Below are positions 9,194 through 17,966 of a stretch of DNA of 64,000 nucleotides, piece after piece. Every line of letters begins with the position of its first letter. Position 1 is the stretch's first letter. Made by a program: the position numbers and the translations under genes. The DNA comes from CAWJMN01 sp963844055 (lineage in GTDB: Bacteria > Planctomycetota > Planctomycetia > Pirellulales > Pirellulaceae): positions 1,860,001 through 1,924,000 of the forward strand of contig CAWJMN010000001.1 in NCBI GenBank assembly GCA_963844055.1. Direction: 5' to 3'. The notes beneath the pieces are model-generated. The model was not told the origin of the DNA and did not search any database. It was given only the letters and a program-made list of their open reading frames with translations.

Positions 9194-10867
9194 CTATTTG
9201 TTGAGCTCGCAATTGCCAAAGGTCTTCTGTTCATCCGGGAGCCATTCGATTTGGAGTTGTTTCGCTTGAGCGATACTAACGAGCCACTGGACCATTCCAC
9301 AAAATGGCTCGTCTCCCGTTCGTTCAAAATGGCGTTGCCCTTCGTAGATAATTGGGCAGATGAACGGTGCCTTGGTTCTTAGGCAGACCTGTACTTGCAC
9401 AATGGAGCCTGGTGGCAAAGTTGCAAGATGGTCCATTGCTTTGGCAAAGCCGGCTACCCCCTGACCAACCTCCTTCTTATCCAGCACATACATCGCTTCG
9501 CTTTCTTGCGGTCGATTCGATCTCAAGTGGGCATCAAAGTTCGTCCATTCCAGCTTGGCCGCTCTAGTTTCACGCGGTTCATCGTGGCGCACGATTCGTC
9601 CATGGGTTACAAAAAGCCCAAGCGAGTCCGTGTTCGACCAATCGTGAACGGTGGAGTTGGGGGCTAGGCTAGTGGATATTTCGAAATGCTCCGCGACAAG
9701 TTTACGCTTGGCAACGACATCTGCGAGTTGCCTGCGCCGATTGGCATACGGTACAAGCATTGCCAAGTTCTTATTGAATGCCTTCAGTTGCTCAAGAGAG
9801 AGACTCTCTGTCGCGCGGCGACCACTTAGGGTGTACGAAGGCATTCTAAATGTTGCCCCTTGGGGCAGTTCTTTTAGTCGACTCAGGATTTGGTCGAATC
9901 CATGGTCGCCCAGGCCTACGAACTCGTCATTGATTGAATAAGCGACTTCCTTATGCGGAGTATCCTGGCCGTGGAAGTTATCCCATGAAATGGTGAGTGG
10001 ATCTGGAGGGTTCCAGTCATACGCTCGGAAGTCTTCAAGCAACTTATCCTCAACCGCTACCGTAATTTCCCATTTTTTGCGGAAGGCACGACCAGCGATC
10101 TCACTCCTCCAAAAGTCTCGAAAATATTTCAGTTGATGGGGAAGATCTGAAGCCATTATCTTGTCGTTTGGATTGAGTGAGGCTTTCACTCGAATCAATA
10201 TTTTTGCGCTAACGGGAATGCCGTCCAAAAAGCACTCCAAGGCGTAGGCAGATTTTAAGTCTTGATTCTCCGAAGAAAGCGGCTGGAATTGGTTGCTGTC
10301 AAATCGCCTCATGTCTGCAGGGTATGACTCTTTCCTGTTCATCGTCCAGTCAAGTATGACATCGTGCTTTTCTTCAGCACTGCGTGCCTTCAGTGAAACA
10401 GCGAGAGGAACAATCACATGAGTCTGTTTCTGGCGATACTGGTAATTGTTAGGACCTGGGAAGCTACTGGAAATAACTAGCTTTCGAGATTTGATGTGTT
10501 GTTCGAGCTTGCTCCATAAATCGGGATACAAAAATTTAGGAACACAGTCGGGTTCGCGACCGCTACAACTGCCGCAGCGTTGATAGTTAGGGCCCCAAAC
10601 AACGGAAGTCCCTTCGGGAAGCTTCTCGATCGATTCAACAATCTTGGCAAATGCTTCGCGGCCACTGCCAATGGCTTGGTCGTTGTAATAGAAGTGGGCG
10701 GTTGTGGGTTTGCCTGATTGGTATTTAGTAGCAAACGTCACATCCTGGATCACTTGGGCGTAGCTAACGGCCGCAAACGTCATCAGGGCTACACCAATAA
10801 CGATGACATTCAGACCGGCATTTCGAAGTGCGTATAGAAAGTTGGTCCGCCGCATTTCTCCCGACAT
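9194..10867 (-). CDS. Exported or membrane-anchored protein with three internal repeats, unknown function
   Basis: 557 aa. After a short basic stretch (MRRTNFLYALRNAG) comes one hydrophobic segment ending VSYAQ, a signal peptide or anchor. I do not recognise the family. The rest contains three copies of a roughly 37-residue unit at about residues 55-91, 305-341 and 455-493. They share the pattern Y-x-x-[ND]-x-x-x-x-G-x-G-x-x-[GA]-F-x-x-[IA], then L-x-x-LP-x-G-[ST] (compare FYYNDQAIGSG, YSINDEFVGLG, YVLDKKEVGQG). Copies 2 and 3 are preceded by a W-x-NF element (ISWDNFHG, LEWTNFDA). Four cysteines cluster near residues 98-108. Start at 10867 is chosen for GGAG nine bases upstream. Confidence 0.8.
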   Translation of the reverse strand: MSGEMRRTNFLYALRNAGLNVIVIGVALMTFAAVSYAQVIQDVTFATKYQSGKPTTAHFYYNDQAIGSGREAFAKIVESIEKLPEGTSVVWGPNYQRCGSCSGREPDCVPKFLYPDLWSKLEQHIKSRKLVISSSFPGPNNYQYRQKQTHVIVPLAVSLKARSAEEKHDVILDWTMNRKESYPADMRRFDSNQFQPLSSENQDLKSAYALECFLDGIPVSAKILIRVKASLNPNDKIMASDLPHQLKYFRDFWRSEIAGRAFRKKWEITVAVEDKLLEDFRAYDWNPPDPLTISWDNFHGQDTPHKEVAYSINDEFVGLGDHGFDQILSRLKELPQGATFRMPSYTLSGRRATESLSLEQLKAFNKNLAMLVPYANRRRQLADVVAKRKLVAEHFEISTSLAPNSTVHDWSNTDSLGLFVTHGRIVRHDEPRETRAAKLEWTNFDAHLRSNRPQESEAMYVLDKKEVGQGVAGFAKAMDHLATLPPGSIVQVQVCLRTKAPFICPIIYEGQRHFERTGDEPFCGMVQWLVSIAQAKQLQIEWLPDEQKTFGNCELNK

Positions 10868-10986
10868 GACAAAGACTCCACTAGGATTTGAGGGGCGTTG
10901 ATCCAACAGCCTATCGAGTTGATTGTATCGCTCACCTGTGGGGGCGGCAAATGTGTTTTGAGGCAGGCGATCACTTCGTCCATAAA

Positions 10987-11018
10987 AAAAGGCTCCGGCA
11001 GAACTGCCGAAGCCTTTT
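10987..11018 (-). terminator. Intrinsic terminator after the cyclophilin gene
   Basis: Inverted repeat AAAAGGCT-C-CGGCAG / CTGCCG-A-AGCCTTTT with a 2-base loop and a single mismatch. The minus-strand copy ends in a T run, fitting termination of the gene ending at 11054. A-rich and T-rich flanks on both strands could make it bidirectional. Confidence 0.85.
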
Positions 11019-11053
11019 AGAGGTTACAAGTAGCAAGGTGAACCAAGCGAGGC

Positions 11054-11488
11054 TTAAGCCACGTCTTCAATGGTTACCTTAGTCATCACATCACCTTGCT
11101 TGATGGAGTCAACAATGTCTTGGCCGGTGGTTACCTTGCCAAACACTGCATGCTTGCCATCGAGCCATGGGCAGGCAACGTGGGTGATAAAAAACTGCGA
11201 ACCGTTGGTGTTAGGTCCCGAGTTAGCCATCGATAGAATGCCAGGGCCCGTGTGCTTCAAGGAAGGGTGGAACTCATCGGCAAACTTGTAGCCTGGGCCA
11301 CCGGTGCCAGTTCCCTGTGGGCATCCCGTTTGAACCATGAAGTCCGCAATCACGCGGTGAAACTTAAGGCCGTCATAGAACCCCTTCTTTACCAGATCTT
11401 CGAAGTTCTTCACGGTCTTTGGAGCCTTGTCCGCAAATAGCTCACATTTGATGGTGCCGCGGCTGGTCTCGATTGTTGCAACTTTCAC
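11054..11488 (-). CDS. Cyclophilin-type peptidyl-prolyl cis-trans isomerase
   Basis: Cytosolic proline isomerase of about 144 aa, PpiB-like. Family motifs run in order: TSRGTIKCELFADKAPKTV, FHRVIADFMVQTGCPQGTGTGG (catalytic Arg in FHRV), LSMANSGPNTNGSQFFIT (substrate-binding Q and F) and WLDGKHAVFGKVTTG. There is no signal peptide. I use the GTG at 11488 (GAGGAAAG upstream) because the 10 extra residues of the longer frame are not family-like. A hairpin terminator follows the gene. Confidence 0.93.
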   Translation of the reverse strand: MKVATIETSRGTIKCELFADKAPKTVKNFEDLVKKGFYDGLKFHRVIADFMVQTGCPQGTGTGGPGYKFADEFHPSLKHTGPGILSMANSGPNTNGSQFFITHVACPWLDGKHAVFGKVTTGQDIVDSIKQGDVMTKVTIEDVA

Positions 11489-11893
11489 GTATTTCTCTTT
11501 CCTCGATAGAGAGGTCACTAAAACTCGGGTACGATCAATAAACTAATCGCAACCCTCTGATTTAACCGATGCCTGGGAATTACCCACGCCTGGACCATTG
11601 GGTGTCGCCAGAAAACGAAAGCAAAATATCGCTTGCCAAACAGGCAAGTAACTCGTCGTATCGGCGGGGTACCGTAGGTTTTGATTCCCAATCATCTTAA
11701 AGTGGGGTGAACGATCCGGTCAATGACGTAGGTGAAATCGTAACCTTAGCTACGCTCAGATGAGGCGTATTGTCAGTGATATAAATTTTGGGTTTACCGC
11801 AAAACGATTCGCGTGCGCCTAGTGAATCCATCAGAAAAAAGCCGTAAACTTGATTCAGTCACTTGGTCACGAGGATCTTTGCCAAACGAGTCG
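11489..11893. other. Divergent intergenic region
   Basis: About 400 bases between the divergent cyclophilin and lipoprotein genes. It holds a small hairpin (CTTGCC / GGCAAG, about 11633-11649) without a T run. Promoters for both genes must lie here, but no -35/-10 pair is convincing. The plus-strand frame is open from a GTG at 11813, yet the first 27 codons are not signal-peptide-like. Confidence 0.5.
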
Positions 11894-13045
11894 ATGGTTA
11901 TTCGAGATTTTTCCATGTTGCATTGGTGGGAGTGGTTGGGCGGGTTACGAGCAGCCATTGCCTGCGCATGCATAGGTTTTGTGGCTGTGCTAACGTCATG
12001 CAGCCGAGCCGCTCCCCCCGTTCCTGCGGAAGTCACGCCAACAGCATTTGTCGATGACGAGCTGTTTGCGGAAATCGAGCCGATCCATGGCGACTCCGAA
12101 ATTCGCGGTCCCTATGCGGGCTCAGAAATTGTCATCAAGACCAAGGATCGTGTTGCGGGTGCTATCGATTCTGTCGTCTGGAACGGCAAAGAGTTTATTG
12201 ATTCTGCCGACCATGGCAGACAGCTGCAGTCTGCCAGTAATTTTCAGGTAGACGATAAGTTCATCCCCGAAACTTATAATCCCACGGAAGCAGGCTCGCT
12301 TTCGGATGGTGCCGGGCCAAAGTCCACAAGCCAATTGCGGCAACTGGTTGCCAACGGTAACACGTTGAATTCCAGTATTCGCATGGCGTACTGGCTACGT
12401 CCCAAGGAGTTCTCGGCTGGGCATCCCGCCAAGAACACAAAGATCTTGTCGGACCATTTAGTGTCCAAAGAAGTCGTGATTGGTTATCGCCATTGGGATA
12501 ACGTCATTCCGATCAAAGTACAGTTTGTTTTTCCCTATGACAAAAAATATCGAATGGGGCAGTTTGAGATCCTGACGGGCTACATGCCAGCGGAATTCGA
12601 TACGTATTGGAAGTTCGACAACGCCCAAAATAAATTGGTGCCGCTCAGTGATGGGCCGGGAGAGCAGGGGGCTCCGGTAGTACTTGCCAATTCCGCAGCG
12701 ACTCACGCGATGGGAATTTGGTTTCCCACCGATCAGTACAATGCAATTCCTGGTTTGGGATTTGGGCGTTTTCGATTTCCAGCTGAGAAGGTGAATAAAT
12801 GGAATCTCGTTCTGCGCAAGAATTACGAGCACGCCGAGCCCGACCCAATGAAACTGATGCAAGAGGGCTTCATGGCGTTTGTGATTGTTGGTGATCTGAA
12901 GAGTGTCGAAAAGACGATGGCCGAGTTGACGGACTATGTCAAAGTTCGCAAGCCAGGCAATTGGTCTTACCTCGACCGTAAGCCAGGTGAGCGACCCGAA
13001 CGGCACTACATGGGAACCGATCGCAGTCTCGACAAAACGAAATAG
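11894..13045 (+). CDS. Lipoprotein of unknown function
   Basis: The N-terminus carries a hydrophobic segment (AAIACACIGFVAVL) followed by the lipobox LTSC, so the mature protein is probably lipid-anchored. The mature part begins with an acidic, proline-rich linker and then a single domain of about 330 residues with GSEIVIKTKDRVAGAIDSV, NGKEFIDSADHGRQLQSA and ATHAMGIWFP. I do not recognise the family. The D-H-G-R motif and beta-rich look would suit a sugar-binding or mutarotase-like fold, but that is speculation. ATG at 11894 is preferred; 11915 is possible. The dehydrogenase gene follows 73 bases later on the same strand. Confidence 0.75.
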   Translation: MVIRDFSMLHWWEWLGGLRAAIACACIGFVAVLTSCSRAAPPVPAEVTPTAFVDDELFAEIEPIHGDSEIRGPYAGSEIVIKTKDRVAGAIDSVVWNGKEFIDSADHGRQLQSASNFQVDDKFIPETYNPTEAGSLSDGAGPKSTSQLRQLVANGNTLNSSIRMAYWLRPKEFSAGHPAKNTKILSDHLVSKEVVIGYRHWDNVIPIKVQFVFPYDKKYRMGQFEILTGYMPAEFDTYWKFDNAQNKLVPLSDGPGEQGAPVVLANSAATHAMGIWFPTDQYNAIPGLGFGRFRFPAEKVNKWNLVLRKNYEHAEPDPMKLMQEGFMAFVIVGDLKSVEKTMAELTDYVKVRKPGNWSYLDRKPGERPERHYMGTDRSLDKTK

Positions 13046-13118
13046 ATTGACAGCAGTTTAACGCCCCGTCGTATTCAGTGATTTTTGACTTCCTCGCAAA
13101 AAAGGCTTGTTCACGTTC

Positions 13119-14171
13119 ATGCCAACTTTATCCCCCGAAGTTCTTGTGCAGTTCTCCGCTCGGCTTTTGGAGGCGGCTGGTACCACGCAGGAAGAAGCTC
13201 AAATTGTTGCGGAAAGCTTGGTAGACGCGAACACCAAGGGATATGACTCGCACGGAATGATGCGACTTCCCTATTACGTACAGGCCTTACGAGACAAGGA
13301 AATGGTTTCGGGGGTTGCACTGACGATTCAAAGTGAAGGCCCATCTCGGTTGGTGACCGATGCGAACTGGGGCCTAGGTCAAGTGCAAGCGCAGACCATG
13401 CTTTCTTTAATGATTGAGAAGGCCATTACGTCGGGACTTGCGATTGGGACAACGATACACAGTGGCCACATTGGCCGTTTGGGTGAATACTGCGAACGCG
13501 CAGCGGCATGTGGCATGGTGAGCCTCATCATGGTGAATTCGCACGGCGGTGTTGTACGTGTTGCCCCACCAGGCGGAAAGGCACCGCGGCTAAGTACGAA
13601 CCCGCTTGCCATTGGTGTTCCCAATGGCGAAAAGCCGTTGGTGCTCGATTTTAGTACTAGCGCAACGGCGGAAGGCAAAGTGCGGGTTGCAAAGATCGCC
13701 GGCAAGCCTGTGCCTGAGGGGTGGCTACTCAACAGTGACGGGGTTCCTACTACGAATCCCGAGGACCTGTACGCAAAGCCCGCCGGCTCCATCTTGCCGA
13801 TGGGGGGAAATCAAGCCTACAAGGGATTTGGCCTGGGGCTGATGATCGAGATTTTTGCGGGGGCAGTTTCGGGAGGTGTCACTGCCCGTCCTGTTCCTTA
13901 TCCGAACAAGGGAAACTGTGTTTTTTGGATGCTGCTAAATCCGGCGGCATTTGGCGGTGCCAACCATTTTGCGGCAGAAGTTGCCCAGCTTACCGAATAT
14001 GTCCGATCATCACCGGTGATTACTCCTGGTACGTCAATTGTTCTGCCAGGTGATCCGGAGCGCAATTTGGCAGAGAAACGCCTGCGTGAAGGGGTAATGC
14101 TCGATGTTGAGAACTGGCAAGCACTTGTGAAGCTTGCGCAAGATCTTGGCGTAACTCCCCCGGAAGCTTAA
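13119..14171 (+). CDS. Malate/L-lactate dehydrogenase family (Ldh2-type) oxidoreductase
   Basis: NAD(P)-dependent 2-hydroxyacid dehydrogenase of the family holding YlbC/ComC malate, sulfolactate and ureidoglycolate dehydrogenases; substrate cannot be fixed from sequence. Motifs: GYDSHGMMRLPYYV with the catalytic His, TIHSGHIGRLGEYCERAA, VAPPGGKAPRLSTNPLAIG (dinucleotide loop), VLDFSTSATAEGKVR and GGNQAYKGFGLGLMIEI. About 350 aa, normal length. The TTG at 13107 is rejected in favour of the ATG at 13119 (family start MPTLSPEVL). No pathway partners are adjacent. Confidence 0.88.
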   Translation: MPTLSPEVLVQFSARLLEAAGTTQEEAQIVAESLVDANTKGYDSHGMMRLPYYVQALRDKEMVSGVALTIQSEGPSRLVTDANWGLGQVQAQTMLSLMIEKAITSGLAIGTTIHSGHIGRLGEYCERAAACGMVSLIMVNSHGGVVRVAPPGGKAPRLSTNPLAIGVPNGEKPLVLDFSTSATAEGKVRVAKIAGKPVPEGWLLNSDGVPTTNPEDLYAKPAGSILPMGGNQAYKGFGLGLMIEIFAGAVSGGVTARPVPYPNKGNCVFWMLLNPAAFGGANHFAAEVAQLTEYVRSSPVITPGTSIVLPGDPERNLAEKRLREGVMLDVENWQALVKLAQDLGVTPPEA

Positions 14172-14340
14172 TTGTCCCGATTCTTGACAAACGGCTTCCA
14201 ATTCCCGCTAATCAGGGTGAAATCTGAGCCGTCCCGGTTTTCCGGGCAAGTCCCATGGGAAGGGTACCAAAGAATGAGGGCGCCGCTGTCACATCCATGA
14301 CAGGGGAATTCGCCGAATTGCGGTTCGCACTTGGAACACG

Positions 14341-15405
14341 ATGATTTACTCCATGCCGTCCACGTCCGACGTTCGAAAAGATGATTGCGTGGTGCTTTTT
14401 CCGTCCCTGGGACGGCTTGAGCCCGATGGGAAGGCGTGGAATATCGACATCCATGGTGATGTTTATGCTCGGGGTCGGGTAGGACTTGGCAAGCGCATTC
14501 TGCTGAAGCTGCTCCAAAGGGCAATGCGGGCCAGCGATGAAGCTTTTCAGACGCCGCTATTCCAGCAACGCATCGATCGTTTTTTGGCAAACGATATCAC
14601 AGGGCGTCGCCTTGCCGTGCAGGTAGGGGGGCGATCATTTGACGTTCCCAAGCGTTCGGCCGGCAATGGTCACTTTTTTGCGACACTCCGATTAAACCTG
14701 GAAGAGGCTGAGCAGCTTGCATCACCTCCGGTTCATAATCAAGTGTGGCTCCCCTTTCAGCTGGCGTTGCCAGCTGCGGATGATCGGCGGGTAGCAGGTG
14801 CTGTGCAGTTGTTGCCGCCCGAAGGCATCTCGATCATCTCAGACATTGATGACACGATCAAGCTTTCGCAAGTCGCCAATAAGCGAACGCTCCTCAACAA
14901 TACGTTTCTCAAGGAATATGAACTGGTTCCTGGGATGGTTCCCCTGCTTCAGCAGTGGCAGTCGCTAGGGGCCGGATTTCACTACGTTAGTTCAAGTCCC
15001 TGGCAGCTCTACCAGCAACTGGCTAGTTTTTTTGCCAAGGAAGGACTGCCGCAGGGCTCCTTCCACTTAAGGGCTTTTCGCCTGCGTGATCATCTGATCC
15101 GCAGAATTTTACTGATGCGTCGCTCTGGTAAGGCAACGTATATTCGGCACATCTTGAAGTCCTATCCCAACCGAAAGTTTGTCCTGGTTGGAGATTCAGG
15201 GGAGGCAGATCCCGAGATCTACGCCGCGATGGCTGCTAAGTTTCCTGACCAAGTAGCCAAGATCTTGATTCGACGAGTGCCAGCAGAAAAGTTTGACTCA
15301 CGCCGAATTACTCGGCTGATGCGAACCTTTCCCGCCAAACTAACCACCGTGTTTGAAGACGTGGCAGAAATCGACCAACAGGTACGCAACCTGCAATTCA
15401 CCTAG
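14341..15405 (+). CDS. App1/DUF2183-type phosphatase domain protein
   Basis: The C-terminal half has the haloacid-dehalogenase-like signature ISDIDDTIKLSQV (DxDxT nucleophile), then LVPGMVPLLQQW, FHYVSSSPWQLY and FVLVGDSGEADPEIYAAMA, as in the catalytic domain of yeast phosphatidate phosphatase App1 and bacterial DUF2183 proteins. The N-terminal half (WNIDIHGDVYARGRVG) is the usual companion beta domain. No signal peptide or membrane helix. Start could be 14341 or 14353. Substrate in bacteria is unknown; phosphatidate is inference from the yeast enzyme. Confidence 0.85.
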   Translation: MIYSMPSTSDVRKDDCVVLFPSLGRLEPDGKAWNIDIHGDVYARGRVGLGKRILLKLLQRAMRASDEAFQTPLFQQRIDRFLANDITGRRLAVQVGGRSFDVPKRSAGNGHFFATLRLNLEEAEQLASPPVHNQVWLPFQLALPAADDRRVAGAVQLLPPEGISIISDIDDTIKLSQVANKRTLLNNTFLKEYELVPGMVPLLQQWQSLGAGFHYVSSSPWQLYQQLASFFAKEGLPQGSFHLRAFRLRDHLIRRILLMRRSGKATYIRHILKSYPNRKFVLVGDSGEADPEIYAAMAAKFPDQVAKILIRRVPAEKFDSRRITRLMRTFPAKLTTVFEDVAEIDQQVRNLQFT

Positions 15406-15477
15406 AATGGTTTGCTGACCTTGCGACACTAGTTTGGCGTCGCAAGTGTGTACTCGCAGCTAGTGATGCCGCTCATT

Positions 15478-16764
15478 TTATAAGGTGGCAAAAACTTCTT
15501 TGGCGGCCTCGACAGTGCTGTCAATGTCGGCGGTCGTGTGAGCAGCCGAAACAAACAAGGCTTCGTATTGGCTGCAGGGCATGTAGCTGCCGCGATGGAT
15601 CAATCCCCAAAAGTATTTGGCGAACTTGGCCGTATCGCTTTTGCTTGCAGAATCCCAGTCGGTTGGTTTTACCGGGGTAAAGAACAGTGTCATCATGCTT
15701 CCCACGCGTGTAATGTTGTGAGGGATGCCAGCTTTCGTGGCTGCATCATGAAGCCCCATTTCTAGTCGCGCCGTTAGCGTTTCAAGATGCGCATAGGGAG
15801 AGTTGTTTTTAAGCTCTAAAAGAGTGGCGATCCCGGCTGCGGTGGCCAGGGGATTGCCACTGAGTGTACCGGCCTGAAAAACCTTCCCCGCAGGAAGGAT
15901 TTGCTGCATGATTTCATGTTTGCCGCCATAAGCACCAATCGGCATGCCGCCACCGACAATCTTTCCTAGCGTGGTGATGTCGGGATCTAGGCCAAGGAGT
16001 TGTTGGGCTCCTCCAATCGCCACTCGGAAGCCAGTCATCACTTCGTCACAAATCAAAAGTGCGCCATGTTTGCGAGTGAGATCTCGCATCACTTTCAGAA
16101 ATTCCGGCGAGGGAACAATACACCCCATGTTGCCCACAACAGGCTCAAAGATTACGCCGGCAATTTTGCTGCCATGCTCTGTAAACAGCTGGCTGAGCAT
16201 CTCGACATCGTTGTAGCGGCAAAGGATTGTATCCTGCGTGGTTCCCGGCGTTACGCCAGGTGAATTGGGAACCCCCAGCGTTGCCGCCGAGCTTCCCGCA
16301 GCGACCAAGAGGCTATCCACATGCCCGTGATAATTTCCAATAAATTTGACAATGCCATTTCGCCCCGTGAATCCGCGGGCAAGACGAATAGCGCTCATGG
16401 TTGCTTCGGTGCCAGAGCTAACAAGCCGTACCATCTCGATCGAAGGGACGAGGTCGATGATAAGCTGTGCGAGCTCATTCTCGCCAGGAGAAGGAGCACC
16501 AAAGCTAAAGGCACGGTCCGCCATCGCTTTGACCGCTGCGACAACCTTGGGGTGACGGTGGCCAAGGATCATCGGTCCCCAGGAACCGATGTAGTCGATG
16601 TAGCGATTGCCATCGACATCGGTCAAATAGGCTCCCTCGGCAGATTCGAAAACGATGGGCTCTCCGCCGACGCCACCAAATGCGCGAGCAGGACTGTTTA
16701 CGCCGCCGGGAATAATGGTCTTGGCTTGCGTATAGATTTCGTGGCTACGAGTGAAGGATCGCAT
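15478..16764 (-). CDS. hemL: Glutamate-1-semialdehyde 2,1-aminomutase
   Basis: PLP enzyme that converts glutamate-1-semialdehyde to 5-aminolevulinate in the C5 tetrapyrrole pathway. Motifs: IPGGVNSPARAFGGVGG, SWGPMILGHRHP, VSSGTEATMSAIRLARG, LLICDEVMTGFR and the Schiff-base lysine in TTLGKIVGGGMPIGAYGG. 428 aa, normal. It lies 76 bases downstream of hemB on the same strand, so the two probably form one unit making porphobilinogen from glutamate semialdehyde. Confidence 0.97.
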   Translation of the reverse strand: MRSFTRSHEIYTQAKTIIPGGVNSPARAFGGVGGEPIVFESAEGAYLTDVDGNRYIDYIGSWGPMILGHRHPKVVAAVKAMADRAFSFGAPSPGENELAQLIIDLVPSIEMVRLVSSGTEATMSAIRLARGFTGRNGIVKFIGNYHGHVDSLLVAAGSSAATLGVPNSPGVTPGTTQDTILCRYNDVEMLSQLFTEHGSKIAGVIFEPVVGNMGCIVPSPEFLKVMRDLTRKHGALLICDEVMTGFRVAIGGAQQLLGLDPDITTLGKIVGGGMPIGAYGGKHEIMQQILPAGKVFQAGTLSGNPLATAAGIATLLELKNNSPYAHLETLTARLEMGLHDAATKAGIPHNITRVGSMMTLFFTPVKPTDWDSASKSDTAKFAKYFWGLIHRGSYMPCSQYEALFVSAAHTTADIDSTVEAAKEVFATL

Positions 16765-16840
16765 ATTCGCTATTTGCTAAGAGAGGTTGAAAGTTGCCGT
16801 GGGTGCAGCGCGACGAATGAGTTAGGCAGCTACTGTCGGA

Positions 16841-17843
16841 TTAGCCAAGCCACTCGACAACGTCCTTTGCCCAGTAGGTTAAGATGATGCTTGCGCCGGC
16901 CCGAGTAATGGCAGTTAACGACTCCAGCGCGACCTGGCGTTCATTGATCCAGCCATTGGCAGCGGCCGCTTTGACCATGCTGTATTCGCCCGAGACACTG
17001 TAGGCCGCCAGCGGTACGCCAGGGAATGTTTGTCGAACTTCGTGAATGATGTCTAGGTAAGCCAAGGCTGGCTTGACCATGATCATGTCGGCTCCCTCGG
17101 CAAGATCGAGTTCCACTTCTCGCAGCGCTTGTGCACGGCCGGCAGCTGGATCCATTTGATAACTGCGACGATCTCCAAATTGGGGCGTGCTTTCGGCAGC
17201 ATCGCGGAACGGACCGTAAAACCCGCTCGCATACTTGGCGGCATAGCTCATGATGGGAAGATGGCTATAGCCTGCTTCATCTAGTCCGCCACGAATCGCC
17301 TGAATCATCCCATCCATCATGCCGCTGGGAGCAACAATGTCGGCGCCTGCCTTGGCGTGGCTAACGGCCTGTTTGGCTCAGCAGCGGCAGCGTCGCATCA
17401 TTATTAACGTCCATTCGCCCCGTATGATCATCAATGGGGCCGCAATGTCCATGATCTGTGTACTCGCAGAAGCAAAGGTCGGTCATTACCAACAAGTCTG
17501 GGGCCGCATCCTTCGCAGCACGGATCGCTTGCTGGATAATTCCACCATCACAATAGGAGTCCGAGCCGCACGCATCCTTCTCGGCAGGAATGCCAAACAG
17601 GATAATGCCGCCTAATCCCATTTTCGATGCCAGCTTGGCCTCCTCGGCAATTTGGTCGACCGAAAGCTGGGCATGGGGAGGCATCGAACCAATCGGCTGC
17701 CGCACGTTTTTGCCTGGACGGGCAAACAGCGGAAGAACCAATCGGCTCGGATGCAACTGGGTCTCGCGAACGAGGGTGCGTACAGCCGGATGGTAGCGTA
17801 GGCGGCGTAAACGAGTGGTCGGATAGGAGGATCGAGTGTTCAT
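16841..17843 (-). CDS. hemB: Delta-aminolevulinic acid dehydratase (porphobilinogen synthase), frameshifted
   Basis: Condenses two 5-aminolevulinates to porphobilinogen. First part (17843 to about 17380): RRLRYHPAVRTLVRET, the zinc-type cysteine cluster DLCFCEYTDHGHCG, then DATLPLL, where the frame is lost. Second part: AKQAVSHAKAGADIVAPSG, MMDGMIQAIR, the two active-site lysines in IMSYAAKYAS and MIMVKPALAY, and VSGEYSM. Deleting one base of GCTGAGC (17376-17382 as GCTCAGC on the plus strand) yields LPLLAKQAVSHA, the exact family spacing. The start ATG at 17843 is chosen by homology. The residue after VAPS is Gly where many homologues have Asp or Ala. Confidence 0.93.
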
Positions 17844-17966
17844 AATTTTGTTATACTTGAACGAATAACCGTTGGGAATTGCCACGTCCAGCGGATTCCG
17901 ATTTCCAAGTGGACGCAAACGATTTATTTCAGCAATTGTAGCCATAACCGAGGGCCTTAGCTTCCA

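Noticed and set aside
12458..13006. 182-codon minus-strand frame
   Set aside because: Antisense shadow inside the lipoprotein gene at 11894-13045; no ribosome binding site, signal or family motif.
17376..17382. Programmed +1 frameshifting at CTN-AGC in hemB and the other four genes
   Set aside because: The site superficially recalls the yeast CUU-AGG-C shift, but after slipping the P-site tRNA would pair poorly (CUG to UGA, CUC to UCA). No stimulatory structure is evident, and unrelated housekeeping genes share only this word. Consensus error explains it better.
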